Below, piece by piece: positions 33,296-42,793 of a stretch of DNA of 64,000 nt; position 1 is the stretch's first letter; each line of letters opens with the position of its first letter. A program made the translations under genes and the position numbers. The stretch is from CBFFRJ01 sp963530515 (GTDB lineage: Bacteria; Pseudomonadota; Gammaproteobacteria; Enterobacterales; Enterobacteriaceae): NCBI GenBank assembly GCA_963530515.1, contig CAUSEC010000001.1, forward strand, positions 292,609 to 356,608, read 5' to 3'. A model generated the notes under the pieces. It saw only the letters and a program-made list of their open reading frames with translations, was not told the DNA's origin and ran no database searches.

Positions 33296-33612
33296 GGTTC
33301 TGAGTGGTTAACAAATAGCGGGTTCGTCAAATCGTCTTCTTAAAATAAGCGTAGATGGCATTTGCAAAACTTGCATGCTGCTAAAAACTAATTTCAATGA
33401 CATATCAATAACTCATCCATTAATACTTTCTTTTGTGATAAGCCTTTCATTACGAAATCACAGCCGCTTCACAAATTTGCAAGCCCCCTGTCATATAAAG
33501 ACAGCAGGCTACAGAGTTTGGTTTTGCAATGGATATGTAAAAAAATTTGGGATGAATGAGACGGGCAGGTAAACTTCCTTCGCCGATTATTGACTACAGG
33601 AATAAATGGACT

Positions 33613-34359
33613 GTGACCAAATTCAAACTCCTGGCACTGGGTGTGCTAATCGCGACTTCAACCTTCGCTGCCAGTGCCGAAAGCAACTTTTCACTCGGTG
33701 CGGGCGCGGGCGTGGTGAAGTCTCCCTATAAACAGTACGATAACAAAGTCTATCCGGTTCCGGTTATTACCTATGAAAGTGACGATTTCTGGTTTCGCGG
33801 TTTAGGCGGTGGTTACTACCTGTGGAATGACCAGGCCGACCAGCTCTCCATCTTTGCGGCATACTCCCCGTGGAGCTTTAAGCCTGGCGACAGCGACAAT
33901 AATCAGCTGCGTCAGTTGAACAAACGTAAATCTACCGCGGTGGCGGGCCTCTCTTACATCCACAATACCGAATACGGTTTCCTGCGTGCGGCGCTTGCCG
34001 CTGACGTGCTGGATAACAGCAACGGTGTGACGGGGGATGTGGCCTGGCTGTATCGCTACACCAACGGCGGCTTAACCCTGACGCCGGGTATCGGTGTGGA
34101 GTGGAGCAGCGATAATCAGAACGAATACTACTACGGCGTCTCTCGTGCTGAGTCTCGTCGCAGCGGCCTCGATAGCTACGATCCGGACAATGGCTGGAGC
34201 CCGTACCTGGAGCTGACCGCCAGCTATCGCCTGACCGATAACTGGAGCGTCTACGGCACCGGCCGTTACACGCACCTGTCTGATGAGATCAAAGACAGCC
34301 CGATGGTCGATAAGTCCTGGGCCGGGTTGTTATCCGCAGGGGTGACCTATCGTTTCTGA
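33613..34359 (+). CDS. mipA: MltA-interacting protein MipA, outer-membrane OmpV-family protein, 248 aa
   Basis: GTG start at 33613 gives the E. coli length (248 aa). Signal peptide (V/M)TKFKLLALGVLIATSTFAASA, cleaved near ASA-ES. The mature part is a beta-barrel with alternating aromatic strands (FWFRGLGGGYYLW, WLYRYTNGGLTLTPGIG) and the C-terminal SAGVTYRF ending in Phe, the BAM signature. In E. coli it scaffolds MltA with PBP1B. The frame is open further upstream (to 33556), but those codons are not conserved. Confidence 0.92.
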   Translation: MTKFKLLALGVLIATSTFAASAESNFSLGAGAGVVKSPYKQYDNKVYPVPVITYESDDFWFRGLGGGYYLWNDQADQLSIFAAYSPWSFKPGDSDNNQLRQLNKRKSTAVAGLSYIHNTEYGFLRAALAADVLDNSNGVTGDVAWLYRYTNGGLTLTPGIGVEWSSDNQNEYYYGVSRAESRRSGLDSYDPDNGWSPYLELTASYRLTDNWSVYGTGRYTHLSDEIKDSPMVDKSWAGLLSAGVTYRF

Positions 34360-34390
34360 TTGTGCTTTTTTATAGTGCAATCTGTGCATC

Positions 34391-34419
34391 AAAACAGGGC
34401 CATTGGCCCTGTTTTGCTT
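34391..34419 (+). terminator. Terminator after mipA
   Basis: AAAACAGGGCC (34391-34401) pairs with GGCCCTGTTTT (34405-34415), a short loop between, followed by GCTTT. About 30 bp past the mipA stop. Confidence 0.8.
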
Positions 34420-34450
34420 TACGGTGGTGCGTTACGTTCAGGAGGATGAA

Positions 34451-35308
34451 ATGACAGAGAAGAGTGTGCTTTTCGCAGGTGACGCCATGCTGCCTGCAAT
34501 CGGTCAGGGAACCTGGTATATGGGCGAAAACGACCGCCAGCGTCAAAAAGAGGTGGATGCACTGCGTGCGGGCATCGACCTGGGGCTGGGGTTGATCGAC
34601 ACGGCGGAAATGTATGCCGACGGTGGCGCCGAAGAGGTAGTGGGCGAAGCACTGCGCGGCGGTTTGCGCGACAAAGTGTATCTCGTGTCCAAAGTGTACC
34701 CGTGGAATGCGGGGGGCAAAAAAGCCATTGCCGCCTGCGAAGCGAGTCTGCGCCGCCTGAATACCGATTATCTCGACTTGTACCTGCTGCACTGGCGCGG
34801 GAATTTCTCGCTTGCTGAAACTGTCGAGGTGATGGAAACGCTGATGGCGCAGGGGAAAATCCGCCGCTGGGGGGTGTCGAACCTCGACTACGGCGACATG
34901 CAGGAACTGTGGCGTGTACAAGGCGGTAAAGCCTGCGTGACCGATCAGGTGCTGTACCATCTTGGCTCACGCGGTATTGAGTATGATTTGCTGCCCTGGT
35001 GCCAGGAGCAGCAGATGCCGGTGATGGCCTATTGCCCGCTGGCGCAAGCCGGGCGACTGCGCGATGGCTTAATGCACAACGACGTGGTGGAAGACATTGC
35101 GGCAGCGCATAACGCCAGTGCGGCGCAAATCCTGCTGGCCTGGGTTATCAGTCACAAAGGGGTGATGGCGATACCGAAAGCGGCAAGCGTTGCGCATGTT
35201 GAAGAGAATGCAGCGGCGCTGAAGATAACGCTCAGTGCAGAAGATCTGGTGCGACTGGATAACGCGTTTCCGGCACCGGGCCGAAAAACACCGCTTGATG
35301 TGGTGTAA
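34451..35308 (+). CDS. yeaE: YeaE, aldo-keto reductase, 285 aa
   Basis: NADPH-dependent aldo-keto reductase; in E. coli YeaE reduces methylglyoxal. AKR motifs: GIDLGLGLIDTAEMYADGG (catalytic Asp and Tyr), Lys in YLVSKVYPWN, His in LLHWRGN, and the NADPH-binding end AIPKAASVAHVEEN. ATG 34451 has AGGAGG upstream and gives the E. coli length. Lies between mipA and yeaD, as in E. coli. Confidence 0.94.
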   Translation: MTEKSVLFAGDAMLPAIGQGTWYMGENDRQRQKEVDALRAGIDLGLGLIDTAEMYADGGAEEVVGEALRGGLRDKVYLVSKVYPWNAGGKKAIAACEASLRRLNTDYLDLYLLHWRGNFSLAETVEVMETLMAQGKIRRWGVSNLDYGDMQELWRVQGGKACVTDQVLYHLGSRGIEYDLLPWCQEQQMPVMAYCPLAQAGRLRDGLMHNDVVEDIAAAHNASAAQILLAWVISHKGVMAIPKAASVAHVEENAAALKITLSAEDLVRLDNAFPAPGRKTPLDVV

Positions 35309-35316
35309 ACAAGTAG

Positions 35317-35342
35317 AAAACCCTCTCCCGGCCGGGAGAGGG
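35317..35342 (-). terminator. Terminator after yeaD (possibly bidirectional)
   Basis: CCCTCTCCCGG and CCGGGAGAGGG form a long perfect palindrome (35321-35342); on the minus strand TTTTC follows. It sits between the convergent yeaE and yeaD stops and may serve both. Confidence 0.75.
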
Positions 35343-35353
35343 CTCAGACGGCA

Positions 35354-36238
35354 TTAACGCTTCACAACCTTGATCGTCTGCGCGAGGCGAGACGGTTTTT
35401 CTTCTGTCGTTTTCTGTGCCTTTGTCGCGCATGCGGATTCCACGCAAACAAAGGTCTTGTAGCCGTCATCAGGCATATCGGCCATGCTGGCAGACAGCGC
35501 GGGACCTGGGTTCCAGCCGACCACGTTATAGTGATGATGGTGAATCACTTCGATTGCGCGGTTCAGCGCACCGTCATGAATCACGCTGCAGGCTTCCGGG
35601 TTCAGGTACACGCGATCGGTACGATCCGGGAAGGTCTGGACGCCATCGGTCAGCGCGTCTTCTTTAGCATCATTCACTTTATCAATGAAACGGTCACCCA
35701 GACCGCTCACTTTCACAGCAGTGATATCACCTACGTTGAAGTAGGTGTGCAGTGCGGAGAAGGTTTCAAACTCGCCGTGCGCTTCCAGCTCAATTTCGCA
35801 GGTCTTGCCCAGTTTAAAGCGTGCCAGCAGCGTGAAGTCGTGCGCCCAGAATTTACGGGATTCGTCGCTGCTCTTAAGTTCAAAGGTCAGCACCACGCCG
35901 TTGTCGTCTTCATTATGGGCTTTCAGCGCCCATGGCAGGTTACGGGCAAAACCGTGGGCAGGCAGACCCTGCTGTGCTGCCGGGCCAAACCACGGCCAGC
36001 AAATCGGTACGCCGCCACGCAGGGCAACGCCATGTTTAAACGGCGTGTTGTCGCTCAGCCACAGAACCTCATCTTCACCCAGTGGTTTCCAGGAGAGGAG
36101 ATGGGCACCCTGCAGGGCAACGGACGCTTTGACTTTCGGGTGATCGACGACGATGACATCGAGTTCGTCATTGATACGGCGAGTGAGGGTGGAGGTAATT
36201 TGTTCGACGACCGGGAGAGCAAAAATTGTGTTTATCAT
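35354..36238 (-). CDS. yeaD: YeaD, glucose-6-phosphate 1-epimerase (D-hexose-6-phosphate mutarotase), 294 aa
   Basis: Galactose-mutarotase-like fold: VALRGGVPICWPWFGPA, LPAHGFARNLPW (catalytic His region), SALHTYFNVGD and VVGWNPGPA, matching E. coli YeaD at equal length (294 aa). Converts alpha and beta anomers of hexose-6-phosphates. Downstream of gapA on the same strand with a terminator between; in E. coli part of the yeaD message comes from gapA read-through. Confidence 0.94.
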   Translation of the reverse strand: MINTIFALPVVEQITSTLTRRINDELDVIVVDHPKVKASVALQGAHLLSWKPLGEDEVLWLSDNTPFKHGVALRGGVPICWPWFGPAAQQGLPAHGFARNLPWALKAHNEDDNGVVLTFELKSSDESRKFWAHDFTLLARFKLGKTCEIELEAHGEFETFSALHTYFNVGDITAVKVSGLGDRFIDKVNDAKEDALTDGVQTFPDRTDRVYLNPEACSVIHDGALNRAIEVIHHHHYNVVGWNPGPALSASMADMPDDGYKTFVCVESACATKAQKTTEEKPSRLAQTIKVVKR

Positions 36239-36268
36239 GGTGCAATCCTTCGTTAGCGTGACACTAAA

Positions 36269-36295
36269 AACAAAAAAAGGCGACCGAGGTCGCCT
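36269..36295 (-). terminator. Intrinsic terminator of gapA
   Basis: AGGCGAC (36278-36284) and GTCGCCT (36289-36295) form a 7-bp stem with a tight 4-nt loop; on the minus strand TTTTTTTG follows. About 25 bp past the gapA stop. Confidence 0.9.
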
Positions 36296-36320
36296 TTATA
36301 GATCAGTTTCTCATCTCAAC

Positions 36321-37316
36321 TTATTTGGAGATGTGAGCGATCAGGTCCAGAACTTTGTTGGAGTAGCCAGTTTCGTTGTCGTACCAGGAAACCAGTTTCA
36401 CGAAGTTGTCGTTCAGTGCGATACCCGCTTTAGCATCAAACACGGAAGTGCACACTTCGCCGTTGAAATCGGTAGATACAACGTCGTCTTCGGTGTAACC
36501 CAGAACGCCTTTCATTGCGCCTTCAGAAGCCGCTTTGATTGCTTTCTTGATTTCTTCGTAAGACGCTGCTTTTTCCAGACGAACGGTCAGGTCAACAACA
36601 GAGACGTTAGGAGTAGGAACGCGGAACGCCATACCAGTCAGTTTACCGTTCAGCTCTGGCAGGACAACGCCTACAGCTTTAGCAGCACCGGTAGAAGAAG
36701 GGATGATGTTCTGAGCTGCGCCACGGCCGCCGCGCCAGTCTTTGTGAGACGGGCCATCAACAGTTTTCTGAGTTGCGGTGGTTGCGTGAACGGTGGTCAT
36801 CAGGCCTTCAACGATACCGAAGTTGTCGTTGATGACTTTAGCCAGCGGTGCCAGGCAGTTGGTGGTGCAGGATGCGTTGGAAACGATGTCCTGGCCAGCG
36901 TATTTTTCAAAGTTAGCACCACGAACGAACATTGGGGTGTTGTCTTTGGAAGGACCAGTCAGAACCACTTTTTTCGCGCCAGCAGTGATGTGCTTACGAG
37001 CAGTTTCGTCGGTCAGGAAGATACCGGTAGCTTCAGCAACAACGTCAACGCCGATTTCGTTCCATTTCAGGTTAGCCGGATCTTTTTCAGCAGTAACACG
37101 GATGGTTTTGCCGTTAACAACCAGATGGCCGTCTTTCACTTCTACGGTGCCTTTGAAGCGGCCGTGAGTGGAGTCATATTTCAGCATGTACGCCATGTAC
37201 TCTGCGTCTAACAGATCGTTGATACCAACGATTTCGATGTCAGAACGTTCCTGAGCAGCACGGAAAACAATGCGACCGATACGGCCAAAACCGTTGATAC
37301 CTACTTTGATAGTCAT
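36321..37316 (-). CDS. gapA: Glyceraldehyde-3-phosphate dehydrogenase A GapA, 331 aa
   Basis: Glycolytic enzyme, NAD+-dependent. N-terminal Rossmann motif GINGFGRIGR, catalytic Cys in SNASCTTNCLAPL and His in TTVHATTATQ. Strong codon bias, and very close to E. coli GapA at the same length. Start at 37316 (MTIKVGING) with GGTGGA upstream. The plus-strand 352-aa frame opposite it is a codon-bias artefact. Confidence 0.99.
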   Translation of the reverse strand: MTIKVGINGFGRIGRIVFRAAQERSDIEIVGINDLLDAEYMAYMLKYDSTHGRFKGTVEVKDGHLVVNGKTIRVTAEKDPANLKWNEIGVDVVAEATGIFLTDETARKHITAGAKKVVLTGPSKDNTPMFVRGANFEKYAGQDIVSNASCTTNCLAPLAKVINDNFGIVEGLMTTVHATTATQKTVDGPSHKDWRGGRGAAQNIIPSSTGAAKAVGVVLPELNGKLTGMAFRVPTPNVSVVDLTVRLEKAASYEEIKKAIKAASEGAMKGVLGYTEDDVVSTDFNGEVCTSVFDAKAGIALNDNFVKLVSWYDNETGYSNKVLDLIAHISK

Positions 37317-37658
37317 ATATTCCACCAGCTATTTGTTAGTGAATAAAAGGTTGCCTGTAAAATTACAAAAACCTTACGCAGCGTCAAGCGGAATCGTGTC
37401 AATCATTGCGACAAATCAATCCTCCGCACAACCTTTGCTCGACTGATTCGTCTCACTCTTCCCATGAGCATGCTCCCCTAGTGGGGGCGCCGCCCCGAAT
37501 TTTAAAGGTCATGCAGGATAAAAATGTGAACAATGTCACAATTACCCGTCCGGAGTTTCGGCGCGCTTAAGTTTAGAACAAAAGTGAGGGCTTCATTGTT
37601 AATGTTTTGTTAGAATCGCAAAGGTGTTGTACGAGTTCTTATTGCGAGATGTGAGCAT
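37317..37658. other. Divergent gapA-msrB regulatory region
   Basis: 342 bp between gapA (minus) and msrB (plus). No ORF is credible. The E. coli counterpart has several gapA promoters with CRP, Cra and heat-shock inputs. Here I see AT-rich -10-like stretches and a possible weak Cra-like CTGATTCGTCTCA (37440-37452), not strong enough to list separately. Confidence 0.5.
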
Positions 37659-38072
37659 ATGACGACGAAATCTTCCCAGGATGACCTGAAAAAAAATCTT
37701 ACAGAAATGCAGTTCTATGTGACGCAAAATCACGGCACGGAACCGCCTTTCACGGGTCGCTTATTGCATAACAAACGTGAAGGTGTTTACCACTGTCTGG
37801 TGTGTGATGCCGCGCTGTTCCAGTCACAAAGCAAATTCGACTCAGGCTGCGGCTGGCCGAGCTTTTTCGAGCCCGTCAGTGACGAGGCAATCCGCTACAT
37901 TAACGATTACTCGCACGGCATGCAGCGCGTTGAAATCCGCTGTGGCAACTGCGATGCACATCTGGGGCATGTCTTCCCGGATGGTCCGCAACCGACCGGT
38001 GAGCGTTATTGTGTGAACTCTGCGTCCCTGAGTTTTTCCGATGACGAAAACGGCGAGCAGATTAAAGGTTAG
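37659..38072 (+). CDS. msrB: Methionine-R-sulfoxide reductase MsrB, 137 aa
   Basis: Reduces the R form of methionine sulfoxide in proteins. Catalytic Cys in the C-terminal RYCVNSASLSF; zinc-binding CxxC pairs in CLVCDAA and CGNCDAHLGH; conserved SGCGWPSFFEP. Length equals E. coli (137 aa). Followed by yeaC with a 40-bp gap. Confidence 0.97.
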   Translation: MTTKSSQDDLKKNLTEMQFYVTQNHGTEPPFTGRLLHNKREGVYHCLVCDAALFQSQSKFDSGCGWPSFFEPVSDEAIRYINDYSHGMQRVEIRCGNCDAHLGHVFPDGPQPTGERYCVNSASLSFSDDENGEQIKG

Positions 38073-38112
38073 CGAATCGATTCAGCATTTATTCCACTGG
38101 AGCTAATTTACC

Positions 38113-38391
38113 ATGGATCTTGATCAAGTCATTAACAGCATGACGCCAGAAATCTACCAGCGTCTCGTGACGGCGGTGGAATTAGGAAAATGGCCAGACG
38201 GTGTGGCGCTGACGCCTGAGCAAAAAGAGAACAGTTTGCAACTGGTGATGCTCTGGCAGGCGAAGAACAATACCCAGGCGCAGCACATGACCATCGACAC
38301 CCAGGGGCAGATGGTGATGAAGACCAAGCAGCAGCTCAAAGAAGAATTTGGGATTGGCACTAAGCCTATTGCCACATTAAAGATTCAGTAG
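38113..38391 (+). CDS. yeaC: YeaC, DUF1315 protein, 92 aa
   Basis: Small cytosolic protein matching E. coli YeaC (90 aa): MTPEIYQRLVTAVELGKWPDG, LVMLWQAKNN, and the end EEFGIGTKPIATLKIQ. Function unknown. Probably cotranscribed with msrB. Confidence 0.92.
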   Translation: MDLDQVINSMTPEIYQRLVTAVELGKWPDGVALTPEQKENSLQLVMLWQAKNNTQAQHMTIDTQGQMVMKTKQQLKEEFGIGTKPIATLKIQ

Positions 38392-38406
38392 CCTGGTGTG
38401 AAATCT

Positions 38407-38426
38407 GTCCGGCCAGGTGGCCGGAC
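38407..38426. terminator. Bidirectional hairpin between yeaC and pncA
   Basis: GTCCGGCC (38407-38414) and GGCCGGAC (38419-38426) with a 4-nt loop, located between convergent genes. No U-tract on either side, so termination efficiency is uncertain. Confidence 0.5.
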
Positions 38427-38433
38427 ACCATCA

Positions 38434-39075
38434 TTACGCCTGAGTTTCCAGCCAGTCTGCAAGGGTATAAAGCGTTGCTCCACCGGCTGCCATATCCATA
38501 AAGGCCTGCGCGCTGTCCTGTGCATTCAGATTCACGCCCCGGCAGCCGTCGGTGATCACATTGACCACAAACCCAAGCTTCAGTGCATCCAGCACGGTGA
38601 ACTTCACGCAGTAGTCTGTCGCAAGACCCATCACGACCAGTTCCTCAATGCCGTGTTCGCGCAACCAGGCATCCAGCGTGGTTTTCTGCCGGTGTCCGTT
38701 ATCAAAAAAAGCGCTGTAGCTGTCGATGTCCGGGTTTTCTCCCTTATGCACAATCTCGCTGATGTCGGCTCGATTGAGCAGGGGATGCAGCTGCGCGCCT
38801 TCGCTGTGCTGGACGCAGTGATCCGGCCAGAACGTCTGCGGCAGGCCGTCTAACTGCCCCTGAGAAAAGGGCTCGGCCCCATGCTGGCTGGCAAAACTTC
38901 CGTGGTTTGCCGGATGCCAGTCCTGCGTGGCGACAACGGGCTCATGACGCACACGGCACCAGTCAATCAGCGTATTGGCGACATCCACGGTGCTGTCGCC
39001 TTCAGGGACGGCCAATGCGCCCCCGGCACAGAAATCGTTTTGCAGGTCGACAAGCAGTAACGCGCGTGGCTTCAT
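38434..39075 (-). CDS. pncA: Nicotinamidase PncA, 213 aa
   Basis: Isochorismatase-fold hydrolase turning nicotinamide into nicotinic acid in NAD salvage; also the activator of pyrazinamide. Catalytic Asp in LLVDLQNDFCAGGAL, Lys in VHKGENP, Cys in GLATDYCVKFT. Start at MKPRALLLVDLQ (39075), giving the E. coli length. It follows ansA with a 10-bp gap. Confidence 0.96.
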   Translation of the reverse strand: MKPRALLLVDLQNDFCAGGALAVPEGDSTVDVANTLIDWCRVRHEPVVATQDWHPANHGSFASQHGAEPFSQGQLDGLPQTFWPDHCVQHSEGAQLHPLLNRADISEIVHKGENPDIDSYSAFFDNGHRQKTTLDAWLREHGIEELVVMGLATDYCVKFTVLDALKLGFVVNVITDGCRGVNLNAQDSAQAFMDMAAGGATLYTLADWLETQA

Positions 39076-39085
39076 AACCCTTTCC

Positions 39086-40102
39086 TTATTCGTCCAGCGT
39101 GAGTTCACCACGCAAATTTTGGCTCATCGCGGCACGGATCGCCGCAGCGTCCAGACCCTGGCTCAGCAGATAGTGAAGTTTAGTCAGCGTCGCCTCGACC
39201 GTCATGTCCGCACCACCAATCACCCCGGCATGCGCCAGCGCATTACCGGTGGCATAGCCGCCCATATTGACCTTACCGGACATACACTGCGTGAGGTTAA
39301 CCACCACGATGCCGCGATCGCTGGCTTCCTGCAACTCTTTGAGGAACAGGCCATTTTGCGGGGCATTCCCCACGCCATAAGAACGCAGTATCAGCGCCTT
39401 CACCGGCTGCTGTAAGAAGTTGCGCACCACATCGGCAGAAATACCCGGATAAATCGTCACCACGCCAATCGGCTGCGGTGTTATCGGGTGCACCGTCAGC
39501 GCGCCGTCCCCCTGCGGGGCGGGTGGCGTATTCAGACGACGAATATGGATCCCGGCTTCCAGCAGCGGCGCGAGGTTCGGGGAGGCTAAGGCATCAAAAC
39601 CGTCCGCGTGCGCTTTGGTGGTACGGTTGCCGCGATAAAGGCGGTTGTTGAAGAACAACGTCACTTCGTTGATTGGGAAGTTGGCAGCGACGTACAGCGC
39701 ATTGAGCAGGTTGATCTGACCATCTGAACGCAGCTCCGCCAGCGGGATCTGTGAGCCGGTGACAATAACCGGCTTGCTGAGATTCTCCAGCATAAACGAC
39801 AGCGCGGAGGCGGTGTAGGCCATGGTGTCGGTGCCGTGCAGGATCACAAAGCCATCGTAATCGTCATAGTGGGCTTTGATGTCATCCGCAATGTGCTGCC
39901 AGTCCTCGGGCGTCATATCCGAGGAGTCCATCAGCGGATCGTATTCGTGAATGGTGAAGTCCGGCATTTCGGGGCGATGGAACTCCGGCATCAGCGCCAG
40001 CTGGCGTTGTAAATGGCCGGAGACCGGAACATAGCCGTGTTCAGAACGTTGCATACCAATGGTACCGCCGGTGTAGGCAACATAAATCGATTTTTTTTGC
40101 AT
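39086..40102 (-). CDS. ansA: Cytoplasmic L-asparaginase I AnsA, 338 aa
   Basis: Hydrolyses asparagine to aspartate. The two catalytic threonine motifs are present: YVAYTGGTIGMQ and LHGTDTMAYTAS. Same length as E. coli. No signal peptide, consistent with the cytosolic type I enzyme. Operon with pncA (10-bp gap), as in E. coli. Confidence 0.97.
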   Translation of the reverse strand: MQKKSIYVAYTGGTIGMQRSEHGYVPVSGHLQRQLALMPEFHRPEMPDFTIHEYDPLMDSSDMTPEDWQHIADDIKAHYDDYDGFVILHGTDTMAYTASALSFMLENLSKPVIVTGSQIPLAELRSDGQINLLNALYVAANFPINEVTLFFNNRLYRGNRTTKAHADGFDALASPNLAPLLEAGIHIRRLNTPPAPQGDGALTVHPITPQPIGVVTIYPGISADVVRNFLQQPVKALILRSYGVGNAPQNGLFLKELQEASDRGIVVVNLTQCMSGKVNMGGYATGNALAHAGVIGGADMTVEATLTKLHYLLSQGLDAAAIRAAMSQNLRGELTLDE

Positions 40103-40169
40103 GGTAAAGGACGCGTTAGCACAAAGTGGGGGGAGTATATACGCAGTGAATGTTTGATGCAGCGAAAGC

Positions 40170-40204
40170 GAAAAGAAAAGGCGGAAGCTTTCGCCCCCGC
40201 CTTT
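40170..40204 (-). terminator. Intrinsic terminator after sppA
   Basis: AAAGGCGG (40177-40184) pairs with CCGCCTTT (40197-40204), a 12-nt loop. On the minus strand TTTTCTTTT follows. About 20 bp past the sppA stop. Confidence 0.8.
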
Positions 40205-40225
40205 GCTGATAGTAGACAGTACGCG

Positions 40226-42079
40226 TTATTTAATGTTGGCGCAGGTCAGGCAGAACGCGTAGCGATTCTGCGGATCGTTAAACGCCGCCAGTTTGTCGGT
40301 TTCAGCTTTCACCTGTACCGCTGCGCTGGCAAGTGGTGCAGGCAGGTACGCCTGCAATGCCTGCGGCAACATGGCGCGAACGGAACCGGACATGCTGTCC
40401 ATCACCCGATCCAGGAAGGACGGCTCATCTTCATACCAGTCCACGTGCCACTGTTTGAGCTTCGCCAGTTCTGCGGCTTTGGTCAGGGCATCGTCGAAAT
40501 CACCCAGAGCGTCGACGAGGCCGTTCGCTTTCGCATCCTGACCGGTCCAGACGTGACCTTGCGCGATTTTGTCGATTTGCTCCGGCGTGCTGTTACGCGA
40601 TTTCGCCACAATATCGATAAAGCGCTTGTAGCCATTCTCAATGCTGATTTGCATCATTTGTGAGACTTCTGGCGTCAGGGCTTTGGTCATGCTCATATCA
40701 GCCAGCGGCGATGTCGCCACACCGTCGGTATGAACCCCAATACTATCCAGCGTGTTCTCCAGCGTGTTGATAACCCCAAAGATGCCGATCGAGCCGGTGA
40801 GCGTGCTCGGGTTTGCCACGATGTAGTTGGCCGGAGTCGAAATCCAGTAACCGCCGGAGGCTGCCATGCCGCCCATAGAAACCACGACCGGTTTGTTTGC
40901 GGCTCTCGCCGCCGCCAGTTCCGCGCGGATCACTTCGGAAGCGCTCACGCTGCCGCCAGGGCTGTTAACCCGCAGCACAATCGCTTTCACTTTCGGGTCC
41001 AGACGCGCATCGCGGATCTGCGAGGCTGTGGTGTCGCCACCGACATTCCCCGGCGTTTCCTGGCCGTCCATGATGGCGCCGTTGGCAAAGATGACCGCCA
41101 CAGTGTCGCCGACATCACTCGGCGATTTCAGCTGATAGTCGTAGTAGCTGATGGCGCTGAAATGTTTGTCTTTATCATCCCAGCCAAACTGTTTGGTCAG
41201 CGCTTTTTCAGCATCGGCGCTGGAACCCAGTTCATCCACCAGTTTGTTGTCCAGCGCATACTGTGCGGTATCGCCATCCACCTTACGCAGGCCATCCAGC
41301 ACGCCCTGGGCACCCGGGAAGATCTGCTGCGCCGTCACCTGACGGTTAGCGGCAACGGTGTTGAGGTAGTTTTGCCACAGCTCGCCAATCCAGCGGCTGT
41401 CCGCTTCACGGGCCGCCGGGGACATATCGTCACGGATAAACGGCTCAACCGCCGATTTATAGGTGCCGACACGGAAGACATGGGTGGTGACTTTCAGTTT
41501 ATCCAGCAGCGACTTGTAGTACAGGCCGTTGGTCGCAAAGCCGTGCAGGTCAACGACGCCCTGCGGTGAAAGCCAGATTTTGTTGGCGAAGCTCGCCAGA
41601 TAATACTGCCCCTGGCTGTAGTTATCGCCCACGGCGTAAACCGGCTTGCCACTGTCGCGGAACTCGCGCAGTGCCTTGCCGATGTACTGCATGGAAGGTT
41701 GATCGGCACCGGCGAAGTTTTTCAGATCCAGCACAATACCGGTGATATTACGGTCGGCCTGCGCCTGACGAATGGTATCGACAATGTCGAACAGGGAGTT
41801 TTCCTGTAAACGGTCGGAGCTGGCACCAAACACCTGACGCCCCAGCGCACCCAGACGATTACTGGCGCTCGGTTTATCGACCACCACCCCGGTGATATCC
41901 ATCAATAATGCGCCACGGCTGCTGTGTTCAGTTTTGCTGTCGCTGAACTGCATCCACACGCCAGCTACCACCAGCACCAGTAAAATAAAGAATAAGTTGA
42001 GTACCAGATTGCGGATAATATTCAGCAATCGCCAGGTCCACTTAAAAAAACCGGCAATAATGCGCCAAAGGGTTCGCAT
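40226..42079 (-). CDS. sppA: Signal peptide peptidase SppA (protease IV), 617 aa
   Basis: Inner-membrane serine protease that degrades cleaved signal peptides, facing the periplasm. N-terminal anchor near residues 25-44 (VLNLFFILLVLVVAGVWMQF). Catalytic dyad Lys208 (RVGTYKSAVEPF) and Ser408 (MAASGGYW), equivalent to K209/S409 of E. coli. Two tandem ClpP-like domains. Length 617 against 618 in E. coli. Confidence 0.96.
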   Translation of the reverse strand: MRTLWRIIAGFFKWTWRLLNIIRNLVLNLFFILLVLVVAGVWMQFSDSKTEHSSRGALLMDITGVVVDKPSASNRLGALGRQVFGASSDRLQENSLFDIVDTIRQAQADRNITGIVLDLKNFAGADQPSMQYIGKALREFRDSGKPVYAVGDNYSQGQYYLASFANKIWLSPQGVVDLHGFATNGLYYKSLLDKLKVTTHVFRVGTYKSAVEPFIRDDMSPAAREADSRWIGELWQNYLNTVAANRQVTAQQIFPGAQGVLDGLRKVDGDTAQYALDNKLVDELGSSADAEKALTKQFGWDDKDKHFSAISYYDYQLKSPSDVGDTVAVIFANGAIMDGQETPGNVGGDTTASQIRDARLDPKVKAIVLRVNSPGGSVSASEVIRAELAAARAANKPVVVSMGGMAASGGYWISTPANYIVANPSTLTGSIGIFGVINTLENTLDSIGVHTDGVATSPLADMSMTKALTPEVSQMMQISIENGYKRFIDIVAKSRNSTPEQIDKIAQGHVWTGQDAKANGLVDALGDFDDALTKAAELAKLKQWHVDWYEDEPSFLDRVMDSMSGSVRAMLPQALQAYLPAPLASAAVQVKAETDKLAAFNDPQNRYAFCLTCANIK

Positions 42080-42241
42080 GCATTCTCCCTGATAAGTAAT
42101 GTCACCGGCTGCCCTGAGCGGTGAGTGTGGTTATCCTAATTACCCTGCCGCCTAAAGTCAGCAGGAATCGCCGTCGGTGCTGTAACAAAATCTATGCTCG
42201 TGTTAATTTTAGGAACAAATTTCAATACAGGAGTTTAACTA

Positions 42242-42793
42242 ATGGATGCACTTGAACTGCTCATCAACCGTCGTAGTGCTTCCCGGTTGGCTGAACCGGC
42301 CCCGGCAGGCGAACAACTGGAAAATATTCTGCGTGCAGGCATGCGCGCGCCGGATCACGGAACGCTGCAACCCTGGCAGTTTTTCCTGATTGAGGGAGAA
42401 GGGCGCGAGCGTTTCAGCCAGACGCTGGAAACCGCCGCTGTCGATGCGGGTCTGGATGACAAAGCGCAGGAAAAATCCCGCACTTCACCGTTCCGCGCCC
42501 CGCTGATCATTGCCGTGGTGGCGAAATGCGAAGAGAACCATAAAGTGCCGGAGTGGGAGCAACTGCTTTCCGCTGGCTGTGCAGTCATGGCGATGCAAAT
42601 GGCCGCGCTGGCGCAGGGCTTTAACGGCATCTGGCGTACCGGCCCGCTCACCGACAGCCCGGTGGTGCGCAAGGCGTTTGACTGCCGCGCGCAGGATCAA
42701 ATCGTCGGCTTCCTGTACCTCGGCACACCGCAGCTAAAAGCGTCCACCACCGTCAGCGTGCCTGACACCGCGCCGTTCGTGCGTCATTTCTGA
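42242..42793 (+). CDS. ydjA: YdjA, FMN-dependent nitroreductase-like protein, 183 aa
   Basis: Nitroreductase fold: ELLINRRSASRLAEPAPAGEQ (FMN phosphate site), AGMRAPDHGTLQPW, and GFNGIWRTGPLTDSP. Same length as E. coli YdjA, the smallest nitroreductase. Native substrate unknown. Upstream of selD on the same strand, a conserved pairing that suggests cotranscription (116-bp gap). Confidence 0.94.
   Translation: MDALELLINRRSASRLAEPAPAGEQLENILRAGMRAPDHGTLQPWQFFLIEGEGRERFSQTLETAAVDAGLDDKAQEKSRTSPFRAPLIIAVVAKCEENHKVPEWEQLLSAGCAVMAMQMAALAQGFNGIWRTGPLTDSPVVRKAFDCRAQDQIVGFLYLGTPQLKASTTVSVPDTAPFVRHF

Noticed and set aside
36153..37211. 352-aa plus-strand frame opposite gapA
   Set aside because: Antisense to gapA; low-complexity valine/phenylalanine/serine composition and no start signal, produced by gapA codon bias.
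37440..37452. Cra-like site CTGATTCGTCTCA upstream of gapA
   Set aside because: Only a partial match to TGAATCG-type half-sites; not stronger than chance in this AT-rich region.
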